DNA of 5,641 nt from NCBI GenBank assembly GCA_946183095.1, contig CAMHBE010000155.1, forward strand, positions 1-5,641, written 5' to 3'. The notes under the pieces were generated by a model. That model was not told the origin of the DNA. It saw only the letters and a list, made by a program, of their open reading frames with translations, and did not search any database. Shown here piece after piece: positions 1 to 5,641 of this stretch (positions within the stretch are counted from its first letter, which is position 1; each line of letters begins with the position of its first letter). The translations under genes were made by a program, and so were the position numbers. This stretch comes from an uncultured Clostridia bacterium. Lineage in GTDB: Bacteria > Bacillota > Clostridia > Oscillospirales > Ruminococcaceae.

Positions 1-31
1 ATACGTTACTCAATAATATTTGGAGATAGTT

Positions 32-1447
32 ATGAAATTTACGGATTTCCTGTTTGTTTTTATTTTCCTGCTGACACTGATACCCGTTTACTTCATCGGG
101 AAAAACAACAACTACCGCAACGCTGTCCTTCTGCTATTCTCGATCATCTTCTACGCGTGGAGCTGCCCGTGGTGGCTGATACTCCTGATCGTCAGCGTTA
201 CCGGCAACTACTTCTTCGGTCTGATGATCGACAAGTACCGCGGCACCGGCAAGGCTAAACTCGGTGTGGCATTTTCGCTCATCCTCAGTCTCGGTATGCT
301 CGTCGTGTTCAAATACACAGATTTCTTCATTACCAATCTGAACGCCGTGACCGGGCTCGGCATCCCCCTGACCCACATCGTACTGCCGATAGGCATCAGC
401 TTCTATACGTTCCAGATCATCAGCTACATCATGGACGTTTACTGGGGCAAGGTCGAGGTGCAGCGCAGATACGACAAGCTGTTCCTCTACATCTCGCTTT
501 TCCCGCAGCTCGTCGCGGGTCCGATCGTCCGCTACAGCGTGGTAGAGAAAGAGATCGACGGCAGAGTAAGCACCGCCGAGGACATAAGCACTGGCATCAC
601 GCGGTTTATTTACGGATTCGGTAAAAAGGTTATCATCGCGAACAGTCTGTACGACATCGCCGAAAAGTACCTCGGCGGGGATATTGCGTCCCTCTCGGTG
701 GCGGGAACATGGTACGCGGTGATTCTTTATGCACTGTATGTTTATTATGATTTTTCGGGGTACTCCGACATGGCGATAGGTCTGGGGCGCATCTTCGGCT
801 TCCACTTCGACGAAAACTTCCGCTACCCGTTCGTTTCACGAAGCATCACGGAGTTCTGGCAGCGCTGGCATATCTCGCTGGGGTCATTTTTCCGGGATTA
901 TCTGCTGTACGTTCCGCTTTTCGGCAAGCGCCGGCAGTACGCGAGCCTTTTCCTCGTGTGGTTCTGTACGGGATTCTGGCATGGCGCAAGCTGGAACTAC
1001 ATCATCTGGGGATTGTATTTCGGCGTATTCATATTCATAGAGCGAATGATAGGCAACAAACGGCTCAAAAAGATACCCGCGCCGATAATGCACATCTACA
1101 CGGTGCTGATATTCACCGTCGGGTTCGGGATATTCTACTTCAACGCAGAAAAGGGCGGCATTTCCGCTCTCGGAACGTTCCTCGGCAACCTCGTCGGTGC
1201 AAATGGGAACCCGCTTATAGACATAGGCACACAGACCTCGTTTATGAATAACATTTTTCTGATAGTTGCAGCTATCGTGTTCAGCGCACCGGTGATACCG
1301 TGGCTGCGCAGCAAGCTGCAAAAGACGGAGAGCGGCGAGAACGCGATCGGCGTATCGACGATAGTTACGAACATGGCGATATTTGCGGTAAGCGTGATCC
1401 TGCTCGTAAACAGCACGAACAACCCGTTCCTCTACTGGCAATTCTGA
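32..1447 (+). CDS. MBOAT-family membrane O-acyltransferase (AlgI-like)
   Basis: The product is a 471-residue integral membrane protein of the MBOAT family, closest in pattern to AlgI/DltB/PatA proteins. These move acyl (usually acetyl) groups across the membrane onto surface polysaccharides, peptidoglycan or teichoic acids. Hydrophobic segments occur near residues 6-22, 31-55, 78-98, 113-135, 226-250, 303-338, 352-370, 407-425 and 442-462. The family core is clear: DFSGYSDMAIG at 240-250, EFWQRWHISL at 274-283, FRDYL at 287-291, and the GFWHGASWN block at 314-322, where His317 is the expected catalytic histidine. The end NPFLYWQF resembles the usual AlgI tail. I chose ATG 32 over an in-frame TTG at 20 because GGAG at 22-25 lies six bases before it. 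AlgI-type enzymes normally work with an extracytoplasmic AlgJ/AlgX- or SGNH-type partner. None is visible downstream, so it may lie upstream of the window. The acceptor polymer cannot be deduced. Confidence 0.95.
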   Translation: MKFTDFLFVFIFLLTLIPVYFIGKNNNYRNAVLLLFSIIFYAWSCPWWLILLIVSVTGNYFFGLMIDKYRGTGKAKLGVAFSLILSLGMLVVFKYTDFFITNLNAVTGLGIPLTHIVLPIGISFYTFQIISYIMDVYWGKVEVQRRYDKLFLYISLFPQLVAGPIVRYSVVEKEIDGRVSTAEDISTGITRFIYGFGKKVIIANSLYDIAEKYLGGDIASLSVAGTWYAVILYALYVYYDFSGYSDMAIGLGRIFGFHFDENFRYPFVSRSITEFWQRWHISLGSFFRDYLLYVPLFGKRRQYASLFLVWFCTGFWHGASWNYIIWGLYFGVFIFIERMIGNKRLKKIPAPIMHIYTVLIFTVGFGIFYFNAEKGGISALGTFLGNLVGANGNPLIDIGTQTSFMNNIFLIVAAIVFSAPVIPWLRSKLQKTESGENAIGVSTIVTNMAIFAVSVILLVNSTNNPFLYWQF

Positions 1448-1529
1448 AAATTTGAACATTTTTGCGTATGCAATGCAAAATTTGTCAAAAAATAATGTTA
1501 ATATTTTAAGAAAGGTATGGTACCAAAAA
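1448..1529 (+). promoter_or_regulatory. A+T-rich gap between MBOAT gene and galM; possible weak promoter
   Basis: These 82 bases are much richer in A+T than the flanking genes. They contain an imperfect inverted repeat (TTTTGC at 1460-1465 with GCAAAA at 1475-1480) that lacks a T-run, so it is a poor terminator. A TTGTCA at 1482-1487 resembles a -35 box but has no well-spaced -10. TG followed by TAATAT at 1496-1504 resembles an extended -10 with no -35. AAAGG at 1511-1515 is the best ribosome binding site for galM, though 14 bases from ATG 1530 is long. Whether galM has its own promoter or is read through from the MBOAT gene is undecided. Confidence 0.25.
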
Positions 1530-2555
1530 ATGATCGAAAAAAGCGAATTCGGAATGACGAACGGTTACAAGATTTTCCTGTTCACGCTGAAAAACAGCAA
1601 GGGAATGACCGTTAAGCTCACAAACTACAGCGGAGCTATCGTCAGCATATTTGTTCCCGACAAGGACGGGAATGTTGATGATGTAGTGCTCGGCTACGAC
1701 GACCTCGAAGGCTATGTGAACGGAACATCCACACAGGGCGCGCTTGTCGGCAGATACGCGAACCGTATCGCAAAAGCAAAGTTCACGCTGAACGGCAGGG
1801 AGATACAGCTCCGGGCGAATGAGGGAACGAACTGCCTGCACGGCGGTATCGTCGGATTCCATAAGAGGGTATGGACGATAGACGAGACGACCGACAACAG
1901 CGTAACATTCGGCTATTTCAGCCCCGACGGCGAGGAGAACTTCCCCGGCAACCTGAAAGTCACCTGCAAATACACGCTTACGGAGGAGAATGAGCTGAAA
2001 CTCGAATACAAGGGCAAGTCCGACGAGGATACGATACTGAATATGACGAACCATTCGTACTTCAACATCGGCGGCGTGCATTCCGGTTCGGTGCTCTCAC
2101 AGGTAGTGCAGATAAACGCCGACAGCTACACCCCCGTTGACAGTGAGCTTATCCCTACAGGCGAGATAGCGCCGGTCGAGGGAACAGAGTTCGACTTCCG
2201 CAAGCCAAAGCCTATCTATCAGGATCTCCACAACAGTGATCTGATAGGATACGATCACAATTTTATGCTGGGTGAGCCTCATGTTATGCGCGAAGCCGCG
2301 ATAGTTTACGATCCTGTGACCGGAAGAGAAATGAAGGTGTTTACCGACAAGCCCGCTATCCAGTTCTATACCGCGATCGGCTTGCAGGGCGAGATCGGTA
2401 AAGATGCCACCATGATGAAGATACAGACCGCGCTCTGTCTCGAAAGCCAGTACGCTCCCGACTCACCCAACCAGCCAAACTTCCCGAGCTGCATCCTTAA
2501 AGCAGGTGAGGAGTACAACTTTACAACGATCTACCAGTTCGGTGTGAGAAAGTGA
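1530..2555 (+). CDS. galM: Galactose mutarotase (aldose 1-epimerase)
   Basis: The product is a 341-residue cytoplasmic aldose 1-epimerase, which interconverts the alpha and beta anomers of galactose or glucose and feeds the Leloir pathway. Family signatures appear in order: the N-terminal beta-strand block with TNYSGAIVSIFVPD (31-44), GRYANRI (74-80), LHGG (103-106), NHSYFNIGG (174-182), YDHNF (241-245) and LESQYAPDSPN (304-314). By family comparison, His104 and His175 are the substrate-binding/acid histidines, Glu305 the catalytic base, and Arg75 and Asp242 bind sugar hydroxyls. All are present, so the enzyme should be active. Length fits the family (about 340-350). ATG 1530 puts the family N-terminus at the right place; an in-frame TTG at 1452 and ATG at 1473 would add unrelated residues. 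No galactose-pathway gene is adjacent. The natural sugar cannot be told from sequence, because many GalM-like proteins act on other aldoses. Confidence 0.95.
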   Translation: MIEKSEFGMTNGYKIFLFTLKNSKGMTVKLTNYSGAIVSIFVPDKDGNVDDVVLGYDDLEGYVNGTSTQGALVGRYANRIAKAKFTLNGREIQLRANEGTNCLHGGIVGFHKRVWTIDETTDNSVTFGYFSPDGEENFPGNLKVTCKYTLTEENELKLEYKGKSDEDTILNMTNHSYFNIGGVHSGSVLSQVVQINADSYTPVDSELIPTGEIAPVEGTEFDFRKPKPIYQDLHNSDLIGYDHNFMLGEPHVMREAAIVYDPVTGREMKVFTDKPAIQFYTAIGLQGEIGKDATMMKIQTALCLESQYAPDSPNQPNFPSCILKAGEEYNFTTIYQFGVRK

Positions 2556-2573
2556 GAGGTTTGAGAGAGCGGC

Positions 2574-2648
2574 AAGAGGACGCTGACGCTTGAGAGCGTC
2601 AAGAGGACGCTGGCGCTTGAGAGCGTCAAGAGGACGCTGACGCTCGAG
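2574..2648 (+). repeat. 27-bp tandem repeat array (about 2.8 copies) after galM
   Basis: Copies run at 2574-2600, 2601-2627 and 2628-2648 (truncated). Each starts AAGAGGACGCTG; copies 1 and 2 end with GAGAGCGTC. Copy 2 differs from copy 1 by one base (GGCGCT for GACGCT). A degenerate half copy precedes the array at 2561-2573. Every full unit contains its own hairpin: GACGCT, loop TGAG, AGCGTC (2585-2590 with 2595-2600; 2612-2617 with 2622-2627 with one G-U pair). AGCGTC can instead pair with the GACGCT of the next unit, so the array can fold in two alternating registers. There are no unique spacers, so it is not a CRISPR array. Confidence 0.9.
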
Positions 2649-2654
2649 TTTTTT
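2616..2654 (+). terminator. Probable intrinsic terminator after galM
   Basis: The last units of the tandem array fold into a stem directly before six T (2649-2654). CTTGAG at 2616-2621 pairs with CTCGAG at 2643-2648 (one G-U). AGCGTC at 2622-2627 pairs with GACGCT at 2633-2638 around an AAGAG loop, with a four-base bulge. A simpler alternative is GAGCGTC at 2621-2627 with GACGCTC at 2639-2645. Either gives a GC-containing stem followed by a T-tract, the expected form of a rho-independent terminator for the galM transcript. The bulge makes it non-ideal. Confidence 0.6.
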
Positions 2655-2826
2655 CGCCTACGCGGCGGGCGCCACGCGCGGCGTGGAGACGTTACACGCC
2701 GCGATAATGCGGTCCAGACTTACTATCGGGCAATGTGCGGCGCGCTCCAAATCAAGTTCCGCTTTTCGCCGGAAGATGCTTCCTACATGACCGGGTTCGG
2801 AAAATGCACGAGACTCGAAGGTTTTG
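2650..2826 (+). repeat. Dispersed 177-bp repeat, copy A (downstream of galM)
   Basis: This stretch matches 5362-5538 in the same orientation with no gaps. By hand alignment the mismatches are one base in the 24 after the variable hairpin, eight in the next 30 and eight in the last 86; the first 22 bases are identical. Only the 15-base segment 2672-2686 is unrelated in sequence to its counterpart, and both fold as hairpins. Weaker similarity continues upstream through the T-run into the 27-bp array. Matching stops near 2826, after GGTTTTG. No terminal inverted repeats, target duplications or transposase are visible. I do not recognise it as a named RNA or mobile-element family. Confidence 0.9.
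2661..2703 (+). ncRNA. Nested stem-loop in repeat copy A (putative structured RNA)
   Basis: The outer stem is CGCGGCG (2661-2667) paired with CGCCGCG (2697-2703), seven perfect pairs. Inside it, CCACGC (2672-2677) pairs with GCGTGG (2681-2686) around a three-base loop. A competing nine-pair helix is possible in this copy, CGCGGCGTG (2677-2685) with CACGCCGCG (2695-2703), so it could switch between folds. The same nested geometry is present at 5373-5415 with a different inner-stem sequence, which is the main reason to propose an RNA function. Function unknown. Confidence 0.5.
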
Positions 2827-2853
2827 GACAGACTGCATCATTCGACAGGCGGC

Positions 2854-2891
2854 AATACAAACACAGGAATATACTATTATAATAGATAGTA
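2854..2891 (+). promoter_or_regulatory. Candidate leuS promoter (-10 TATAAT)
   Basis: TATAAT at 2878-2883 is a perfect -10 box, with a weak -35 candidate AATACA at 2854-2859 (18-base spacing). Transcription would start about 25 bases before leuS. The -10 sits in a perfect 12-base palindrome, CTATTATAATAG (2874-2885), and TACTAT (2872-2877) can also pair with ATAGTA (2886-2891). Either could be an operator or simply A+T-rich promoter sequence. It lies in the short unique stretch between the dispersed repeat and leuS. Confidence 0.4.
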
Positions 2892-2897
2892 GGATGA

Positions 2898-2905
2898 AAG
2901 AAGGA
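2898..2905 (+). promoter_or_regulatory. leuS ribosome binding site, fixes the start at 2915
   Basis: AAGAAGGA is a strong Shine-Dalgarno sequence ending nine bases before ATG 2915. It directly abuts the in-frame ATG at 2906 and lies downstream of the in-frame ATG at 2894, so neither of those can use it. Confidence 0.8.
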
Positions 2906-2914
2906 ATGTCTAAA

Positions 2915-5317
2915 ATGAAATACGATTTCAGAGAAGTTGAACCCAAATGGCAGAAATACTGGGACGAACATGAGAGCTTCAAAGCCGAAACAGGCAGCAG
3001 CAAGCCGAAGTTCTACTCCCTTGTGGAATTCCCCTATCCCTCCGGCGCGGGTATGCACGTCGGACATATCAAGGCATACTCCGGACTGGAAGTTGTCAGC
3101 CGTAAGCGCAGACTGGAAGGCTACAACGTTCTGTTCCCGATAGGATTTGACGCATACGGACTGCCGACCGAAAATACCGCAATAAAGACCGGCGTACATC
3201 CGAGAGTTGTAACTGACAACAATATAAAGAAGTTTACGGGACAGCTCCGCAAGGTAGGATTTTCCTTTGACTGGTCAAGAGTTGTAGATACCACGGACGA
3301 AGATTATTACAAGTGGACGCAGTGGATATTCCTGAAAATGTTCGAGAAAGGTCTTGTATTCCGCGACAGGACACTTGTAAACTACTGCCCGAGCTGCAAA
3401 GTCGTGCTCTCAAACGAGGATTCACAGGGCGGCAAGTGCGATATCTGCCACAGCGATATCGTGCAGAAAGAGAAGGAAGTCTGGTATCTCCGCATAACCG
3501 AGTATGCCGATAAGCTTTTGCAGGGACTTGACAAGGTTGATTTCCTGCCGAACATCAAGCTCCAGCAGGAGAACTGGATAGGCAGATCGACTGGTGCATT
3601 TGTGGAATTTACCATAAAAGAGAACGGCGAAAAGCTGAAGATCTATACCACAAGACCCGACACGCTCTACGGCGTAACGTTCATGGTAATGGCGCCGGAA
3701 CATCCGATGATCGAGAAATACCGCGATAGTATTAAGAACATAGCGGAACTTGACGCATACAAGGACGAGTGCGCAAAAAAGAGCGAGTTTGAGCGCACAC
3801 AGCTCGTAAAGGACAAAACCGGCGTAAAGATAGACGGTCTGACCGCGATAAACCCGCTGACCGACACAGAGATACCGATTTATATTTCGGATTATGTCAT
3901 GATGGGGTACGGTACCGGTGCGATCATGGCGGTACCCGCGCATGACACCCGCGACTATGAGTTTGCGACAAAGTTCGGGATCCCGATTATAGAAGTCATC
4001 AAGGGCGGCGATATCAGCAAAGAAGCCTATACCGGCGACGGCGAAATGGTCAACTCCGGCGAGCTGAACGGCATCACCAACAAGAAAGATGCTATAGCGA
4101 AGGTGCTGAAAGTGCTCGAAGCAAAGGGCGTAGGCGAAGCGGGCGTGCAGTACAAGATGAAAGACTGGGCGTTCAACCGTCAGCGCTACTGGGGCGAACC
4201 CATACCGATCGTGCATTGCCCGAAGTGCGGCATAGTTCCCGTTCCGTATGATGAACTGCCGCTGAAGCTCCCGCCTGTTGAGAACTTCCAGCCGGGCACT
4301 GACGGCGAGAGCCCGCTTGCGAAGATAGACAGCTTTGTGAACTGCAAATGCCCGAAGTGCGGCGGCGACGCAAAGCGCGAGACTGACACGATGCCGCAGT
4401 GGGCGGGTTCGTCGTGGTATTTCCTGCGCTACTGCGACCCCCACAACGACAAGGAGTTCGCGTCGCAGGAAGCCCTGAAATACTGGCTGCCTGTGGATTG
4501 GTACAACGGCGGCATGGAGCACGTCACAAGGCATCTGATATATTCACGGTTCTGGCACAGGTTCCTGTATGACATAGGCGCGGTGCCGGTCGATGAGCCG
4601 TATGCAAAGAGAACGGCACAGGGTCTTATACTCGGACCCGACGGCGTGAAGATGAGCAAATCCCGCGGAAACGTTGTTGACCCGAACGATGTTGTTGATG
4701 AATACGGCGCTGACGTGCTCAGGACTTATGTTCTGTTCATGGGCGACTATGAGCAGGCTGCTCCGTGGAACGAAGACAGTCTGAAAGGCTGCAAGCGCTT
4801 CCTCGACCGTATCTGGGCATTGCAGGACAAGCTGACGGACGACGACGGCTACAGCAAGGAACTGTCTGCGGCGATGCACCGCACAATAAAGAAGGTGTCG
4901 GAGGACATCGAGCAGCTGAAATTCAACACTGCGATAGCCGCGATGATGACCCTGCTCAATCAGATAAGCGACAAGGGCAGCATCACAAAAGGCGAACTGC
5001 GCTCACTGCTGATACTTCTGAACCCGTTTGCCCCCCACATCACCGAGGAGATGTATAACGTGGTGTTCGGCGGCATCCTCTCCGAACAGAGCTGGGTAAC
5101 GTATGACGAGGCGCTGTGTGTAGAGGACGAGATCGAGATCGCGGTTCAGATAAACGGAAAAGTCCGCGCAAAGCTGATGATACCCGCAGATGCGGACAGC
5201 GACGCTATGATAGCGGCAGCTCTCGAAAACGAGACGATAAAGCCGCTCGTTGACGGAAAGACCGTCGTTAAAAAGATAGCTGTTCCGAAGAAGCTCGTCA
5301 ACATCGTGGTGAAGTGA
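2915..5317 (+). CDS. leuS: Leucyl-tRNA synthetase
   Basis: This 800-residue class I aminoacyl-tRNA synthetase attaches leucine to tRNA-Leu with ATP in the cytoplasm. The Rossmann catalytic fold carries the HIGH motif as HVGH (48-51) and the KMSKS loop at 579-583. The CP1 editing domain, which hydrolyses mischarged tRNA, has TTRPDT (245-250; Thr250 matches the family's specificity threonine) and AHDTRDYEF (342-350) with Asp344 and Asp347. A likely zinc-binding insert has two CxxC pairs (Cys158/161 and 175/178). A second cysteine set (435/438 and 479/482, plus 477) follows NRQRYWGEPIP. QGLILGPDGV runs straight into KMSKS, so the leucine-specific insertion of E. coli is absent, as in Bacillus-type enzymes. 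The C-terminal tRNA-binding domain (about 738-800, with QINGKVRAKL) is complete. The start at 2915 is set by the ribosome binding site and family N-terminus (MKYDFREVEPKWQ), although the frame stays open back to GTG 2735. No T-box leader is visible. Confidence 0.98.
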   Translation: MKYDFREVEPKWQKYWDEHESFKAETGSSKPKFYSLVEFPYPSGAGMHVGHIKAYSGLEVVSRKRRLEGYNVLFPIGFDAYGLPTENTAIKTGVHPRVVTDNNIKKFTGQLRKVGFSFDWSRVVDTTDEDYYKWTQWIFLKMFEKGLVFRDRTLVNYCPSCKVVLSNEDSQGGKCDICHSDIVQKEKEVWYLRITEYADKLLQGLDKVDFLPNIKLQQENWIGRSTGAFVEFTIKENGEKLKIYTTRPDTLYGVTFMVMAPEHPMIEKYRDSIKNIAELDAYKDECAKKSEFERTQLVKDKTGVKIDGLTAINPLTDTEIPIYISDYVMMGYGTGAIMAVPAHDTRDYEFATKFGIPIIEVIKGGDISKEAYTGDGEMVNSGELNGITNKKDAIAKVLKVLEAKGVGEAGVQYKMKDWAFNRQRYWGEPIPIVHCPKCGIVPVPYDELPLKLPPVENFQPGTDGESPLAKIDSFVNCKCPKCGGDAKRETDTMPQWAGSSWYFLRYCDPHNDKEFASQEALKYWLPVDWYNGGMEHVTRHLIYSRFWHRFLYDIGAVPVDEPYAKRTAQGLILGPDGVKMSKSRGNVVDPNDVVDEYGADVLRTYVLFMGDYEQAAPWNEDSLKGCKRFLDRIWALQDKLTDDDGYSKELSAAMHRTIKKVSEDIEQLKFNTAIAAMMTLLNQISDKGSITKGELRSLLILLNPFAPHITEEMYNVVFGGILSEQSWVTYDEALCVEDEIEIAVQINGKVRAKLMIPADADSDAMIAAALENETIKPLVDGKTVVKKIAVPKKLVNIVVK

Positions 5318-5318
5318 G

Positions 5319-5361
5319 AACGCTGCGCTTGAGAGGATAGAGAAGGCGCTTACGCTTGAGA
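5319..5361 (+). repeat. Degenerate version of the 27-bp array after leuS
   Basis: Two decayed units resembling the array after galM follow the leuS stop. The clearest is 5340-5360 with ACGCTTGAG before five T (5362-5366). It aligns without gaps to the end of the galM array: 25 of 31 bases match over 5340-5370. The hairpins are mostly lost. The only stem I see is GCGCTT (5325-5330) with AGGCGC (5344-5349), which ends well before the T-run, so a leuS terminator here is uncertain. Confidence 0.5.
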
Positions 5362-5538
5362 TTTTTCGCCTACGCGGCGGGCGGGGCACTCGGTGCCCGG
5401 ACGTTACACGCCGCGATAATGCAGATCAGACTTGCGAGAGGGCAATATGCGGCGCGCTCCAAATCAGGTTCCGCTCTGCGCTGGAAGATGCTTCCTATAT
5501 GACCGTGTTCGGAAAATGCACGAGACTTGCAGGTTTTG
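5362..5538 (+). repeat. Dispersed 177-bp repeat, copy B (downstream of leuS)
   Basis: This is the counterpart of 2650-2826 in the same orientation and the same position relative to the preceding gene. It keeps the identical 22-base beginning, the ACGTTACACGCCGCG block (5401-5415), GGAAG-ATG-CTTCC (5483-5495, a five-pair hairpin also present at 2771-2783) and the GGAAAATGCACGAGACT block (5511-5527). It ends in GGTTTTG; the bases after that no longer match copy A apart from a shared ACA. Confidence 0.9.
5373..5415 (+). ncRNA. Nested stem-loop in repeat copy B (putative structured RNA)
   Basis: The outer stem CGCGGCG (5373-5379) with CGCCGCG (5409-5415) is identical to copy A. The inner stem is GGGCAC (5384-5389) with GTGCCC (5393-5398) around TCG. 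It has the same stem length, loop length and distances to the outer stem as copy A, but a different sequence. Preserved pairing with changed bases suggests selection on RNA or DNA structure. Function unknown. Confidence 0.5.
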
Positions 5539-5641
5539 ACAAGTGAAATCTTAGCAGCACTCTTCTCCTTTCTTCGGATAATTGCCACCTACAGCAGACG
5601 GCGGATGTTGTCAAGGGAGGCTCCGAAAAATTTTTCACACA
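5539..5641. other. Unassigned sequence to the window edge
   Basis: No gene is supported. One + strand frame is open from 5503 to the end and contains ATG 5605 followed by MLSREAPKNFSH, but it has no ribosome binding site at a useful distance and begins inside the repeat. AAGGGAGG at 5613-5620 looks like a Shine-Dalgarno sequence with no start codon after it inside the window. On the - strand, AAAGGAG (5571-5565) precedes a GTG that opens only a short frame into the repeat. Either could belong to something beyond the edge. Confidence 0.2.

Noticed and set aside
1452..1529. Upstream TTG/ATG starts extending galM by up to 26 residues
   Set aside because: The added residues come from A+T-rich intergenic sequence, do not resemble a GalM N-terminus, and have no good ribosome binding site.
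2574..2648. CRISPR array
   Set aside because: The units are directly abutting with no unique spacers, and no cas gene is present.
2650..2826. MITE or insertion-sequence remnant
   Set aside because: The ends are not inverted repeats, no target-site duplication is visible and no transposase fragment is encoded. Mobility remains possible but unsupported.
3422..4534. 370-codon open frame on the - strand opposite leuS
   Set aside because: It lies entirely antisense to a well-conserved gene, has no recognisable domain, and is explained by the codon bias of leuS. The same applies to 134-805 and 884-1459 opposite the MBOAT gene.
5447..5539. 30-residue small protein (ATG 5447) in repeat copy B
   Set aside because: Copy A has GTG and no stop at the same place, and amino-acid-changing differences are as frequent as silent ones, so coding is not supported.
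5313..5546. Longer open frame through copy B, with a counterpart at 2565-2883 in copy A
   Set aside because: The frame is open in both copies, but about two thirds of the codon differences outside the hairpin change the amino acid, and there is no start codon with a ribosome binding site. It looks like stop-poor GC-rich DNA.
5536..5564. Promoter using TTGACA at 5536-5541
   Set aside because: The -35 match is perfect, but the sequence 17 bases on (ACTCTT) is not a -10 box, and no gene follows within the window.

Overview
This window looks like chromosome from a gut-type Clostridia, most likely the Ruminococcus/[Eubacterium] siraeum side of Oscillospirales. That is inferred from the style of the leucyl-tRNA synthetase (Bacillus-like, with no leucine-specific insertion), the Firmicutes-type purine-rich ribosome binding sites and the moderate G+C content. 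It was not confirmed by any search.

Layout, all on the + strand: (1) 32-1447, an integral-membrane MBOAT/AlgI-family O-acyltransferase. (2) 1448-1529, an A+T-rich gap. (3) 1530-2555, galactose mutarotase (galM). (4) 2556-2914, a gene-free stretch holding a 27-bp tandem array that ends in a probable intrinsic terminator, then about 177 bp of a dispersed repeat (copy A), then a short unique stretch with the likely leuS promoter and ribosome binding site. (5) 2915-5317, leucyl-tRNA synthetase (leuS). (6) 5318-5641, gene-free, with a degenerate array, repeat copy B, and about 100 bp of unassigned sequence.

The three proteins do not form an obvious pathway. The MBOAT protein probably acylates a cell-surface polymer. 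GalM interconverts sugar anomers in the cytoplasm. LeuS charges tRNA-Leu and appears to be a separate transcription unit.

The most interesting signal lies between the genes. The sequences following galM and leuS are copies of one element in the same orientation, each beginning within a few bases of the stop codon. Outside a 15-base segment they match at about 145 of 162 positions by my hand alignment. In that 15-base segment the primary sequence differs, yet both copies form a 6-bp stem with a 3-base loop, set inside the same 7-bp outer stem. This covariation-like pattern points to a structured RNA or 3'-end element rather than a protein-coding repeat.
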